Shown piece by piece: positions 8,511-17,411 of a stretch of DNA of 50,968 nt (position 1 is its first letter; each line of letters starts with the position of its first letter). The stretch is from an uncultured Bacteroidota bacterium. Its GTDB lineage: Bacteria; Bacteroidota; Bacteroidia; UKL13-3. The DNA lies in assembly GCA_903901345.1 (NCBI GenBank), contig CAIUQQ010000335.1:1-50968 (forward strand), read 5' to 3'. A program made the translations under genes and the position numbers. The notes below the pieces were generated by a model, which made no database searches, was not told where the DNA came from, and saw only the letters and a program-made list of their open reading frames with translations.

Positions 8511-9278
8511 ATGTCTAGGTTTAAAATTAAATTCACTTCAATCATATTAATAATGATTTTCATTATTGGTGTTACAGTTAATTTAAATGCTCAAAATCAA
8601 AAAGTTTGGAATGGAAATACCAGTGTATTTAGAATTGATACTACTGTAAATTTAACATCTGTGGTAAATTGGAGTTATACTTTAGGATTTCCAAGTACCT
8701 CTTCAAGAATAGATGGGGGTGGAGCAAGAAAAGGCACTACTACAATTACATGGGGAAATACAACTGCTGCAATGTTCAGGGATACAATAAAATCATTTGA
8801 AACAGTAAATGGATGTTCGGGAAATATAGTTAATAAACCAATTGATGTTTACCCAAAACCAATTGTTTCGTTGGGTGTAAATGATACAATTTGTTTGGGA
8901 GCAACTCTTGGAACTAAAATACTTACTGTTTCAAATTTTTCAGTTATAGGCGGTGCTAGTAATTTAGGCGAATTTGCCATTACTTTTGAGCTAAGAAGTG
9001 GCTCTACTGCTGGTATAAATGTTCTTGGTTTTCCAGTAACTTTAAACACCACATCTGGAATTATTTCTATTGCTTCTATTCCAACTTCAGGTCTTCCCGC
9101 TGGAACTTATTATTTGGTTATTACAGGTTTTGCTTCCAATTTAAGTGCTACTTTGAATAATCCTGCACCTGGAAGTTATGCTAGGGGAAATGCAGCTGCA
9201 ACTTTAGCCGCTATTCCAACAAATTATCTTATATATATTAGACCAAATTTTTCAACTCCTGCTATTCAACCTTACTAA
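8511..9278 (+). CDS. Secreted two-domain PKD-like protein
   Basis: Start moved to ATG 8511 (MSRFKIKF), six codons after the TTG in the track, because it gives a tidy signal peptide ending VNLNAQ. It follows the preceding stop by 14 bp, so the two are probably co-transcribed. Residues after the signal look like a PKD-like beta-sandwich (VVNWSYTLGFPS ... VNGCSGNIVNKPIDVYPKP), followed by a second sandwich starting VSLGVNDTICLG. Such modules are usually strung together in very large gliding/adhesion proteins such as SprB; here only two are present. The protein ends IRPNFSTPAIQPY, a tail shared in pattern with the next two genes. Confidence 0.8.
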   Translation: MSRFKIKFTSIILIMIFIIGVTVNLNAQNQKVWNGNTSVFRIDTTVNLTSVVNWSYTLGFPSTSSRIDGGGARKGTTTITWGNTTAAMFRDTIKSFETVNGCSGNIVNKPIDVYPKPIVSLGVNDTICLGATLGTKILTVSNFSVIGGASNLGEFAITFELRSGSTAGINVLGFPVTLNTTSGIISIASIPTSGLPAGTYYLVITGFASNLSATLNNPAPGSYARGNAAATLAAIPTNYLIYIRPNFSTPAIQPY

Positions 9279-9287
9279 TTAAATTTT

Positions 9288-9905
9288 ATGAAAAAATATA
9301 TTTTCTTTTTTATTGTTTTTATTGCCTTGGGCAATACTAAAACATTTGCACAGGCAGATACTGCTTGTGTTGGCTCAAGTGGTAACGTTTATGATGTGGT
9401 GCCAAGTGCTGGCTCTACTTTTTCATGGTCGCTAAAAAACAGTTTAGGAACAATTGTTCCCATTGCTGGCAGAACAGATAGTATTTTGATAACATATGGT
9501 ACAGTTTCTGGAATTGATACTTTACGTTTAGTTGAAACTGGTCCTTCTGGTTGTAAAGGAGATACAATGAAACTAGCAGTAATTATTTTACCAAATATTT
9601 CTGCTGTGATTAGCGGATCAGATTCTATTTGTGTAAATAATTTAAGTTTAAACAAATTACGTATAACATTTACTGGCAATAGCCCATGGAATGCCACTTA
9701 TACCGATGGTGTAACACCAGTTTCAATTTCTGGTGTAACTTCAAATCCATACATTTTCAATTCTCCATTATATTTATCAGCAGGAATACGAACTTTTAGC
9801 CTATTAAGTGCAGGCGCTTCTGGCAGTTGCCCTGCAGTAATTAGTGGAAATGGAAGTATTACAGTTTTTCCTAAACCTGTTTCATCTGGTATAAGCCATT
9901 ATTAA
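9288..9905 (+). CDS. Small secreted PKD-like protein (paralogue A)
   Basis: A 205-residue exported protein with signal peptide ending KTFAQ. It starts 9 bp after the previous stop, so it is likely in the same operon. Domain 1 (about residues 22-105) has the PKD-like signature ACVGSSGNVYDV...FSWSL...DTLRLVETGPSGCKGD. Domain 2 (about 105-195) has SICVNN...ITFTGNSPWNATYTDG, a motif common in SprB-like surface proteins. It ends FPKPVSSGISHY. Clearly homologous to the following gene, implying tandem duplication. Role presumably structural at the cell surface; no enzymatic motif is seen. Confidence 0.85.
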   Translation: MKKYIFFFIVFIALGNTKTFAQADTACVGSSGNVYDVVPSAGSTFSWSLKNSLGTIVPIAGRTDSILITYGTVSGIDTLRLVETGPSGCKGDTMKLAVIILPNISAVISGSDSICVNNLSLNKLRITFTGNSPWNATYTDGVTPVSISGVTSNPYIFNSPLYLSAGIRTFSLLSAGASGSCPAVISGNGSITVFPKPVSSGISHY

Positions 9906-10018
9906 TAAATTCAGTTCAAAAAAAAGCAAAAAAATAAGTCTCAAAAAAAAAATATTTGATAATTCAATTTTATTAAGTGACATTGCATTATCAAAACCAA
10001 CAATTTAATCCCCTTATA

Positions 10019-10639
10019 ATGAAAAAGATAGTACTATTATTAATTTTAATTTTGACAGTTAGTATCGTTAAAATAAATGCACAAACCCAAACAGTTTGTA
10101 CCAATTCAACTAACATGAAATATGATGTTAACCCAAGTGTCGGCTCTACTTATAGCTGGTCTTTAAAATACGGTTTGGGTACAATTACTACCATTAGTGG
10201 CCGTTCCGATAGTATAATTATAAACTATGGAAGTATTACAGGAACAGATACTTTAAGGGTAGTTGAAATTGGTCCAACGGGTTGTATTGGTGATACAGCA
10301 AAATACAGAATTTTGGTTTTACCAAATTTAATTGCTACCATTAGTGGTACTGATTCTATTTGTATAAATAGTGCTAGTATTGGTAAATTAAGAGTTACTT
10401 TTACTGGAAATGCAGGCCCTTGGAACATGACTTATTCCGATGGTGTTACTCCTGTAACTGTTAATGGGATATTAACAAGTCCTTACTTTTTCAATAGTTC
10501 TGTTTATAGTTCTGTTGGAATAAGAACTTTTACTATCACTTCTTTAACATCAGCTAATATATGCGCTGCAACTATTGTTGGTTCAGCTACTGTTAGAGTA
10601 TTTCCTAAACCCGGAATTATTACAATAAATACTTACTAA
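10019..10639 (+). CDS. Small secreted PKD-like protein (paralogue B)
   Basis: Start set at ATG 10019 (MKKIVLLLILILTVS) instead of GTG 9977, giving a normal signal peptide and 206 residues. It is co-linear with paralogue A over its whole length: CTNSTNMKYDVNPSVGSTYSWSLKYGLGT matches CVGSSGNVYDVVPSAGSTFSWSLKNSLGT, and TFTGNAGPWNMTYSDGVTPV matches TFTGNSPWNATYTDGVTPV. It ends FPKPGIITINTY. The 113-bp gap to paralogue A is A-rich and could hold its own promoter. A strong terminator closes the cluster. Function unknown; surface or extracellular location inferred from the signal peptide and domain type. Confidence 0.85.
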   Translation: MKKIVLLLILILTVSIVKINAQTQTVCTNSTNMKYDVNPSVGSTYSWSLKYGLGTITTISGRSDSIIINYGSITGTDTLRVVEIGPTGCIGDTAKYRILVLPNLIATISGTDSICINSASIGKLRVTFTGNAGPWNMTYSDGVTPVTVNGILTSPYFFNSSVYSSVGIRTFTITSLTSANICAATIVGSATVRVFPKPGIITINTY

Positions 10640-10674
10640 AAATTTTAGAATCACAATAATAAATGTCATAACCA

Positions 10675-10715
10675 AAAAAAGTTCCTGTTGAATCATTTTC
10701 AACAGGAACTTTTTT
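10675..10715. terminator. Strong bidirectional terminator between the secreted cluster and lon
   Basis: AAAAAAGTTCCTGTTGAA pairs perfectly with its complement across a 5-nt loop, with T tracts on both strands. It serves the + strand cluster and the - strand lon gene, which end convergently. Confidence 0.93.
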
Positions 10716-10734
10716 ATTTATTTATCGTTATTTT

Positions 10735-13212
10735 TTATTTAATAGCAGGTTTTACTTCCACTATTTCCATGTTTACTGGATTTGCAACTTTTTCGTCTAA
10801 TAACGCAAAGTCAATAACCTCCAACATGTTTTTTACATAATGAAAACTCACATCTTTCAAATAGTTTTTGCTAATTTCTTCTACATCTTTTTTATTAGTT
10901 TCACATAACAAAATGGTGGTAATTCCAGCACGTTTAGCCGCCAATATTTTTTCTTTTACTCCACCAATTGGCAATACTTTTCCGCGCAAAGTAATTTCGC
11001 CTGTCATCGCTAATTGAGGTTTTACTTTTCTTTGGGTAAATAAACTTGCCAATGAAGTAAGCATGGTAACTCCAGCTGATGGTCCATCTTTTGGAACTGC
11101 GCCCGCAGGCACGTGTATATGCACATCAAATTGGTTAAATACTTTTGGATTTATTCCCAAATATTCGCAATGTGATTTTAAAAATGTAAGCGCTGTAATG
11201 GCTGATTCCTTCATTACATCGCCTAACTGACCAGTCAATTGTAGTTTTCCAGTTCCTTGCGTTAAGCTACTTTCTATAAATAATATTTCGCCACCTACAC
11301 TTGTCCAAGCCAAACCTGTAACCACACCAGCCACATCATTTCCTTGATACATTTCTTTTTCACCACGCTCCACTCCTAAAATAGTTGGTAAATAGGCAAG
11401 GTCAATTTTTTTTAAATTTTTCTTGAACATTACCTTTTGCATGGCCACGTGACGAGCTACAGAAGCAATTTGTTTTTCTAATCCACGAACACCACTTTCA
11501 CGGGTGTAACCATCAATTATTTTTTCTAAAACTTCATTGCCTAACTCAAAACTATTTAGTTTCAAACCATGGTTCTTTTCTTGTTTTGGAATCAAATATT
11601 TTTTAGCAATTTCTATTTTATCTTCCAACGTATAACCGTTAATTTCAATAATTTCCATCCTGTCTAATAAAGCAGGTTGAATGGCATCTAAATTATTGGC
11701 GGTAGCAATGAACATTACATTCGATAAATCGTAATCTATTTCTACAAAATTATCGTAAAATGTTCCATTTTGTTCAGGATCTAAAACCTCTAACAATGCA
11801 CTAGAAGGATCACCACGGTAGCTGTTTTGAATTTTATCAATTTCGTCCAATACAAAAACAGGATTACTGCTTTTTACTTTTTTTAGGTTTTGAATAATTC
11901 TGCCTGGCATAGCGCCAATATAAGTTCTGCGATGTCCTCTAACTTCACTTTCATCGTGCAATCCACCTAATGAAATACGCGCATATTTTCTGTCTAATGC
12001 TTTTGCAATTGATTTACCCAAACTTGTTTTTCCTACTCCCGGGGGGCCATACAAACAAAGAATTGGACTTTTCATATCGCCTTTTAACTTTAAAACAGCT
12101 AAGTATTCAAGAATACGTTTCTTTACTTTTTCTAATCCAAAATGATCTTCATTTAAAATTTCTTCTGCACGTTTCAAATCAAAATTATCAGTAGTAGTTT
12201 CATCCCAAGGTAAGTCTAAAAGCGTGTTCAAATAATTGATTTGAATACTATAATCAGGCGCCATAGGATTGATTCTACGCAATCTTTCCAATTCTTTGTT
12301 AAATGCTTCTGCAATTTCTGGCTTCCATTTTTTATCCTTTGCTTTAGCTTTTAAAGTTTCTACTTCTTGCTCAGGACTTTCAGAACCTAGTTCTTCGTTA
12401 ATGGCTTTTATTTGCTGATGCAAAAAGAATTCACGGTGTTGTTTATCCATGTCGCCACGAACTTTATCTTGAATTTTGTTTTTTAGAATTAACAACTCTT
12501 TTTCAGTCATCATTAATTCTACCAAAACATTTGCCATTTCACCCGCTGTAATGTTTTCTAATATTTTTTGCTTTGCAATAATGTCAACGCTTAAATTTGT
12601 AGAAACCAAAGCCATTAACAAAAACGGATTATCAATTCGTTTAACACCGCTAATTAATTCAGGCGAAAAAGTGCCTTGTAATTTCATTAATTCAGCAGCT
12701 ACTGTTTTAATAGTTTTTAGTAAATCTTTTGTTTTTACATCTTTTGAATCGTCTACTTGTTCATTTACAGTAAAAGTACCCTTTAAAAAAGGATCAGTAT
12801 TGGTAATGCCAGTAAGCGAAATTTGTTTAATTCCTTGTAAAAATACCGTTTCTTGATTATTGGGTAGTTTAATAATTCGAAGCACTTTAGCTAAAGTTCC
12901 AGTATGGTATAAATCTTCCATGTTAGGCTCTTCAGCATTAATATTTTTTTGAGCAACTACTAAAATAAACGATTTGTTTTTCTTAGCATCTTTAATTAAT
13001 TTATTCGATTTTACTCTGCCAATACTTACTGGCAATGCCATCATTGGAAAAAGTACGGTGTTTCTTAATGGTAATATTGACAGCACTTCGGGCAAATCTT
13101 CCACTTTTACTTCTAAATCTTTGTCGTTTAAAGTAATTGGAATTGTTTCAAAATTTGCATCATCGTTTTCTGTCCACTCCTCAAAAGTAACATCTTCAGG
13201 TATATCTATCAT
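10735..13212 (-). CDS. lon: ATP-dependent Lon protease (endopeptidase La)
   Basis: Cytoplasmic AAA+ serine protease that degrades misfolded and short-lived regulatory proteins. The N-terminal LON substrate domain (LSILPLRNTVLFPMMALPVSIGR, from about residue 44) is followed by a coiled region and the AAA+ module. Walker A is GPPGVGKTS (about 388-396) and Walker B is VFVLDEIDKI. The C-terminal protease domain holds the catalytic Ser in PKDGPSAGVTM (about residue 711) and a Lys in the GGVKEKILAA segment. Length (825 aa) is typical of LonA. Divergent from rplU across a 265-bp gap. No heat-shock operator was recognised upstream. Confidence 0.98.
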   Translation of the reverse strand: MIDIPEDVTFEEWTENDDANFETIPITLNDKDLEVKVEDLPEVLSILPLRNTVLFPMMALPVSIGRVKSNKLIKDAKKNKSFILVVAQKNINAEEPNMEDLYHTGTLAKVLRIIKLPNNQETVFLQGIKQISLTGITNTDPFLKGTFTVNEQVDDSKDVKTKDLLKTIKTVAAELMKLQGTFSPELISGVKRIDNPFLLMALVSTNLSVDIIAKQKILENITAGEMANVLVELMMTEKELLILKNKIQDKVRGDMDKQHREFFLHQQIKAINEELGSESPEQEVETLKAKAKDKKWKPEIAEAFNKELERLRRINPMAPDYSIQINYLNTLLDLPWDETTTDNFDLKRAEEILNEDHFGLEKVKKRILEYLAVLKLKGDMKSPILCLYGPPGVGKTSLGKSIAKALDRKYARISLGGLHDESEVRGHRRTYIGAMPGRIIQNLKKVKSSNPVFVLDEIDKIQNSYRGDPSSALLEVLDPEQNGTFYDNFVEIDYDLSNVMFIATANNLDAIQPALLDRMEIIEINGYTLEDKIEIAKKYLIPKQEKNHGLKLNSFELGNEVLEKIIDGYTRESGVRGLEKQIASVARHVAMQKVMFKKNLKKIDLAYLPTILGVERGEKEMYQGNDVAGVVTGLAWTSVGGEILFIESSLTQGTGKLQLTGQLGDVMKESAITALTFLKSHCEYLGINPKVFNQFDVHIHVPAGAVPKDGPSAGVTMLTSLASLFTQRKVKPQLAMTGEITLRGKVLPIGGVKEKILAAKRAGITTILLCETNKKDVEEISKNYLKDVSFHYVKNMLEVIDFALLDEKVANPVNMEIVEVKPAIK

Positions 13213-13415
13213 TTATAAAAGTAAATTGTATGGTTAAAAACCATTATATTTACAATATAAATGCCAAATAACATAACTATGATTTTTGATTTAGAATTTT
13301 TGAGTGGTTGAATAGAATATTTTCTTTTATAAAATAGTTTAATGTATATAACTTCAAATGTAAATAGAAAATTGAAAAATAAATATAGCGGTTTTGAAAA
13401 TTTTTATTTCAAGTA

Positions 13416-13446
13416 TTTGTATTTAAATAAGATTGGCATATATTCG
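13416..13446 (+). promoter_or_regulatory. Promoter of rplU-rpmA
   Basis: TTTG (13416-13419), 19-bp spacer, TATATTCG (13439-13446): an excellent match to the Bacteroidota primary promoter. It leaves a leader of roughly 25 nt before rplU. The rest of the 265-bp lon-rplU gap is A+T-rich; near lon it has a 7-bp inverted repeat TTATATT-TAC-AATATAA of unknown meaning. Confidence 0.75.
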
Positions 13447-13477
13447 CAGCCCTTAAAAATTAAAAAAAATACAAATT

Positions 13478-13789
13478 ATGTACGCAATCGTAGAAATTGC
13501 TGGCCAACAATTTAAAGTTGAAAAAGACCAAAAAGTGTATGTACACCGCTTACAACACGAAGAAGGCGCCAGTATTGAATTCGACAGAGTACTGCTATTA
13601 CAAGATGGCAGTTCAATTTCAGTTGGAGCACCAACTGTAGCAGGCGCTATAGTTAAAGCTACCGTTTTATCTCACTTAAAAGGCGATAAAGTTATCGTAT
13701 TTAAGAAAAAACGTAGAAAAGGTTACAGAAAATTAAATGGCCATCGCCAATGTTTCACTCAAATCAAAATTGAAGCTATCAACGCTTAA
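13478..13789 (+). CDS. rplU: 50S ribosomal protein L21
   Basis: Structural protein of the large ribosomal subunit that binds 23S r[28 protein letters not shown] is the classic L21 N-terminus, and the basic C-terminus ([23 protein letters not shown]) contains the family signature. Normal length (103 aa). It is the first gene of the conserved rplU-rpmA operon and is preceded by a strong promoter. Confidence 0.98.
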   Translation: MYAIVEIAGQQFKVEKDQKVYVHRLQHEEGASIEFDRVLLLQDGSSISVGAPTVAGAIVKATVLSHLKGDKVIVFKKKRRKGYRKLNGHRQCFTQIKIEAINA

Positions 13790-13824
13790 ATTTATTGTTT
13801 AACTAAAAAAAAAGATTAAAGACC

Positions 13825-14109
13825 ATGGCTCACAAAAAAGGTGCAGGTAGTTCGAAAAACGGACGTGAATCACATAGCAAACGCCTAGGCGTTAAAATTT
13901 TTGGTGGACAAAGAGCTGACGCTGGCAATATTATTATTCGTCAACGCGGCACTAAGCATCACCCAGGCGATAATGTTGGAATTGGAAAAGACCATACATT
14001 ATTTGCTTTAATTGATGGAACTGTTGTGTTCCGTAAAAAAGCAAACGATCGCAGTTATGTATCGGTTACTCCTTTGGTTGCAAAACCAGAAGTTGTTGCT
14101 GAAGCATAA
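13825..14109 (+). CDS. rpmA: 50S ribosomal protein L27
   Basis: Ribosomal protein whose N-terminus reaches the peptidyl-transferase centre. [29 protein letters not shown] is diagnostic. There is no cleavable N-terminal extension of the Firmicutes type, because the protein starts directly with MAHKKG. It follows rplU by 35 bp. The C-terminal extension ([14 protein letters not shown]) makes it 94 aa, slightly longer than the usual 85. Confidence 0.98.
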   Translation: MAHKKGAGSSKNGRESHSKRLGVKIFGGQRADAGNIIIRQRGTKHHPGDNVGIGKDHTLFALIDGTVVFRKKANDRSYVSVTPLVAKPEVVAEA

Positions 14110-14125
14110 TTCAAAATTATTTCAT

Positions 14126-14162
14126 AAAAAAGCCCGATTTCTTTTAGAATTCGGGCTTTTTT
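14126..14162 (+). terminator. Terminator of the rplU-rpmA operon
   Basis: AAAAAAGCCCGA pairs with TCGGGCTTTTTT across a 13-nt loop, 16 bp after rpmA. The HPt gene converges on it from the other strand. Confidence 0.92.
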
Positions 14163-14199
14163 GTTTTCAATGCTTTTTGAATTATTGAAAAAATAAAAA

Positions 14200-14544
14200 C
14201 TACATAGTTTCTAATAAAGTACGAATGTTATTGGTTAATTCTCCAGTTTTTACTTTTACTTCGTTTATTGTATTTGGAAAAGTTTCAATGTTTGTTCTGT
14301 TTTTCCCGTTTTGCTCTATAGTTCTAAGAATTTCGAACAAATTATTAGCGCCAAGCATTTGAATTGGAGCTTTCATTTTATGCGCTAATTGTCCTATTGC
14401 CTCGTAATTTGCTGTGGCTAGCAATTGGTCAAATTCAATTACTTCTACTGCTGTTGTAATTATAAATAAATTAAGCATTTCTTTTATAAATGAATTATCT
14501 CCACCCGATATTTCATTCAAATATGTTAAATCTATATTTTTCAT
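14200..14544 (-). CDS. HPt (histidine phosphotransfer) domain protein
   Basis: A stand-alone 114-residue four-helix HPt module. The phospho-accepting His is His55 in LAHKMKAPIQMLGA, which matches the HPt motif HxxKG-like helix. Such proteins relay phosphate between a hybrid sensor kinase and a response regulator. No kinase or regulator is adjacent (porX is 27 kb away), so the partner is unknown. It is divergent from the NlpC/P60 gene with a 54-bp shared promoter region. Confidence 0.85.
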   Translation of the reverse strand: MKNIDLTYLNEISGGDNSFIKEMLNLFIITTAVEVIEFDQLLATANYEAIGQLAHKMKAPIQMLGANNLFEILRTIEQNGKNRTNIETFPNTINEVKVKTGELTNNIRTLLETM

Positions 14545-14598
14545 CTTTTTGCTTAGCTTTGACGCAAATTAACAATAATAATTAAGTTTGACAAAATA

Positions 14599-15345
14599 AT
14601 GTTTGGTATTACGTTACTTCCAATAATTCCTTTGCGTGGGGAACCCAATAGCAAAAGTGAAATGGTTAGCCAGTTGTTGTTTGGCGAGAAATATAAAGTG
14701 CTTCATCAACAACCAAGTTGGGTGAAAATTGAAACTATTGATGACAATTACATTGGTTGGATTAATGAAAAACAAATCAATTTAATTGGTGAAAATGAAT
14801 GGAATAATTTAATGAATCCCATTGTTGTTATGGAATATCCGCACTTAAAAATAATGGTGAATAATGTGCCAATGTATATTGCCACAGGTAGCCAAATATA
14901 TTCCAAAGTGAATATTAAAATAAGTGGTTTTGAATTTGATTTTGAAAACTTGAATATTGATTTGAATTTGGAACAAGTTGCTAAGCAATATTTGAATTCT
15001 CCTTACTTATGGGGCGGTAAAACTCCTTGGGGAATTGATTGTAGCGGATTTACTCAAATGGTTTTTAAGCAAAAAAAATTGAATATAAAACGAGATGCTT
15101 TTCAACAGGCTGAACAAGGAGAAGCAGTTGCTTTTTTGGCTGAAAGCAAACTTGGTGACTTGGCTTTTTTTGACAATGAAGATGGTAAAATTACCCATGT
15201 TGGTATATTATTAAATAATGAAACTATTATTCACGCTAGTGGAAAAGTGAGAATAGATCAGATTGATAATTACGGAATTATGAATTCAGATTCAAAAAAA
15301 TACAGCCACAAATTAAGATTTGTTAAAAGATTTAATTTTGAATAG
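14599..15345 (+). CDS. NlpC/P60-family cell-wall hydrolase (C40 peptidase) with SH3-like N-terminus
   Basis: Probable gamma-D-glutamyl-diamino-acid endopeptidase acting on peptidoglycan peptides. Residues 5-65 form a bacterial SH3-like fold (PLRGEPNSKSEMVSQLLFGEKYKVL ... WVKIETIDDNYIGWI). The catalytic C40 domain spans about 125-240, with Cys148 in WGIDCSGFTQ, His200 in ITHVGILL and a polar third residue near His212 (IIHASG). The layout resembles YkfC-type dipeptidyl-peptidase VI enzymes. No signal peptide is visible, so it may work on imported muropeptides in the cytoplasm, as known family members do. Confidence 0.9.
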   Translation: MFGITLLPIIPLRGEPNSKSEMVSQLLFGEKYKVLHQQPSWVKIETIDDNYIGWINEKQINLIGENEWNNLMNPIVVMEYPHLKIMVNNVPMYIATGSQIYSKVNIKISGFEFDFENLNIDLNLEQVAKQYLNSPYLWGGKTPWGIDCSGFTQMVFKQKKLNIKRDAFQQAEQGEAVAFLAESKLGDLAFFDNEDGKITHVGILLNNETIIHASGKVRIDQIDNYGIMNSDSKKYSHKLRFVKRFNFE

Positions 15346-15409
15346 TTAAATTACGAAAACAATTTTATAACATTGCACTGAACAAATAAATAACTAAAAA
15401 ATAATAATT

Positions 15410-15883
15410 ATGACATTACAAAAAGGCGATAAAGCACCAGATTTTACTTTGTTTAACACCGAAAAAAACCCAGTAAGTTTAGCTGATTTTAAAGGTAAAA
15501 ACTTAATTGTACATTTCTTTCCATTAGCATTTACTGGTGTTTGCACCAAACAATTATGCACGGTTAGAGATGCAATTTCAATGTACAAAAACGATAATGC
15601 AGATGTTGTTGCAATTTCAGTTGATACTGTTTTTACTTTAGGTAAATTCAAAGAAGAACAAAATCTTTCTTTTGATTTACTTTCAGATTTTAACAAAGAA
15701 GTTTCAGCTGCTTATGGTTCATTATTCGAAACTTTTCCTGCTTTAGGTATGAAAGGCGTTGCAAAACGTTCGGCTTTTGTAATTGATAAAGAAGGTGTAA
15801 TTCAATATGCTGAAGTTTTAGAATCACCAGGTGATTTACCAAACTTTGATGCAATCAATGTTACTTTAGCTGAATTAAACTAA
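15410..15883 (+). CDS. Peroxiredoxin (AhpE-like)
   Basis: Thiol peroxidase that reduces H2O2 and organic hydroperoxides. The thioredoxin-fold sequence FFPLAFTGVCTKQLC carries the peroxidatic Cys45 in the P-x3-T-x2-C motif. Cys50 follows closely, but whether it acts as the resolving Cys is unclear. The closest named subfamily by motif is AhpE/1-Cys-like redoxin. Length 157 aa is normal. Monocistronic with a good terminator. Together with KatG in this window it forms part of the peroxide defence. Confidence 0.92.
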   Translation: MTLQKGDKAPDFTLFNTEKNPVSLADFKGKNLIVHFFPLAFTGVCTKQLCTVRDAISMYKNDNADVVAISVDTVFTLGKFKEEQNLSFDLLSDFNKEVSAAYGSLFETFPALGMKGVAKRSAFVIDKEGVIQYAEVLESPGDLPNFDAINVTLAELN

Positions 15884-15900
15884 TTCAATAAATAAAATAA

Positions 15901-15938
15901 AAAAAACGCAAGTACTGAAAAGTGCTTGCGTTTTTTTG
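15901..15938 (+). terminator. Terminator of the peroxiredoxin gene
   Basis: AAAAAACGCAAGTACT pairs with AGTGCTTGCGTTTTTT over a GAAA tetraloop with one G-U pair. It is shared by the convergent mtaB gene. Confidence 0.92.
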
Positions 15939-15962
15939 TTTGCAATAATATTTAAGTAAAAA

Positions 15963-17270
15963 CTAATAAACCATTTGCAGTAACTTGCATTTCGCAACCA
16001 TATCATTTGTATCAATGGCGGTAATTTCTACATCTATAATTTCATTTACCAACATTGGGTCATACTTGGTTTTTACTTTTATATAATTACTCGTAAAACC
16101 ATACATTACATCATGGTCGTTTTCTGCTTCCCAAAGCACAGGATAAGTGTTTCCAACATGTTCGTTATAATATGCCAAACGTTTTTTATCGCTTAATATA
16201 TGCAGCATTTTGCTTCTATCAGCACGTTCACTTAAATTTACTTTGCCAGGCATTTTATAAGCAGTGGTGTTCACCCTTTCGCTATAAGTAAAAACATGTA
16301 AATACGAAATATTCAGCTCATTTAAGTAATTATAAGTATCAATAAAATCTGCATGTTCCTCACCTGGATAACCAACTATTACATCAACTCCAATGCAACA
16401 ATGAGGCATTAATTCTTTTATTTTTTCAACCCTCGAAGTATATAATTCAGTTAAATATCTTCTGCGCATGGATTGTAAAATTTTATCACTTCCGCTTTGT
16501 AATGGAATATGAAAATGCGGAACTATATTTTTTGATTGAGCTACCAGCTCAATAATTTCATTAGTAAGTAAATTTGGTTCTATCGATGAAATTCTGATGC
16601 GTTCCAAACCTTCCACTTTTTCTAGTGCTTGCAGCAATTGATAAAAGTTTTCGTCAGTTTCTACGCCAAAATCACCAGTATTTACGCCTGTTAAAACAAT
16701 CTCTTTTATTCCTTGACTAACTATTTCAGCAGCTTGTTTTACAATGTTTTCAATATTATCACTTCTACTTTTTCCTCTGGCCAAAGGAATGGTACAAAAC
16801 GAACAAAAATAATCACAACCATCTTGCACTTTCAAAAACGAACGTGTTCTGTCGCCAATGGAGTAACTGGCATGATAATCTAAAACTTCTTTTATTTTTC
16901 CTTCTTTCACAACCGCCACTTCACGTTTACTAATGTCGTCTAAGTAGTTTTCAATATTGAACTTTTCGGCTGCGCCAAGCACCATATCAACGCCAGGAAT
17001 TTTTGCAATTTCGTTTGGTTTTAATTGTGCATAACAACCCACAATAGCCACAAAAGCATTCGGATTATGGCGCAAAGCTTCTTTCACTATTTTCTTACAC
17101 TTTTTGTCGGCATTATCGGTAACGGAGCAAGTGTTTACTACATACACATCGGCACCAGCCTCAAAAGCAACCTTTTGCATTCCAGCCTCCGTTAATTGGC
17201 GACCAATAGAACTTGTTTCTGAAAAATTTAATTTACAACCTAACGTATAAAACGCAACTGTTTTTTGCAT
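15963..17270 (-). CDS. mtaB: tRNA (N6-threonylcarbamoyladenosine(37)-C2)-methylthiotransferase
   Basis: Radical-SAM enzyme converting t6A37 to ms2t6A37 in ANN-decoding tRNAs. The N-terminal methylthiotransferase domain has its three cluster cysteines in TLGCKLN, NTCSVT and IVGCYAQ. The radical-SAM triad is CDYFCSFC. A C-terminal TRAM-like stretch follows. The start is set at ATG 17270, not the TTG nine bases upstream. A perfect -7 element (TATTTTTG, 17277-17284 on the minus strand) ends only six bases before this ATG, so the mRNA is probably leaderless or nearly so. The first 16 codons and promoter are duplicated at 18521-18649. Confidence 0.96.
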   Translation of the reverse strand: MQKTVAFYTLGCKLNFSETSSIGRQLTEAGMQKVAFEAGADVYVVNTCSVTDNADKKCKKIVKEALRHNPNAFVAIVGCYAQLKPNEIAKIPGVDMVLGAAEKFNIENYLDDISKREVAVVKEGKIKEVLDYHASYSIGDRTRSFLKVQDGCDYFCSFCTIPLARGKSRSDNIENIVKQAAEIVSQGIKEIVLTGVNTGDFGVETDENFYQLLQALEKVEGLERIRISSIEPNLLTNEIIELVAQSKNIVPHFHIPLQSGSDKILQSMRRRYLTELYTSRVEKIKELMPHCCIGVDVIVGYPGEEHADFIDTYNYLNELNISYLHVFTYSERVNTTAYKMPGKVNLSERADRSKMLHILSDKKRLAYYNEHVGNTYPVLWEAENDHDVMYGFTSNYIKVKTKYDPMLVNEIIDVEITAIDTNDMVAKCKLLQMVY

Positions 17271-17354
17271 AGCGCACAAAAATAGGAAAGATTATTGGTT
17301 TTGAAGAAAAAACTGACATTGATTAAAAAAATAGCCACAGATTACACAGATTAC
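17226..17354. repeat. 129-bp direct repeat, copy A (mtaB promoter and 5-prime end)
   Basis: Nearly identical to 18521-18649 in the same orientation. It covers the first ~15 codons of mtaB, its -7 element and about 70 bp upstream, ending in a partial CCACAGATTACACAGATT repeat. The OmpA-family gene lies between the two copies. Confidence 0.93.
17277..17284 (-). promoter_or_regulatory. -7 element of mtaB
   Basis: TATTTTTG on the minus strand fits TAnnTTTG. Only TGCGCT separates it from the ATG. No good -33 TTTG is visible at the expected distance. Confidence 0.55.
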
Positions 17355-17411
17355 GCAGAAAATTGGCGAAAATTATTTATTGCTAGAAATTCTGATTCTA
17401 AATAAAAAATC

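Noticed and set aside
13228-13260. Operator for lon in the TTATATT-TAC-AATATAA repeat
   Set aside because: Short A+T-only arms are expected by chance at this base composition.
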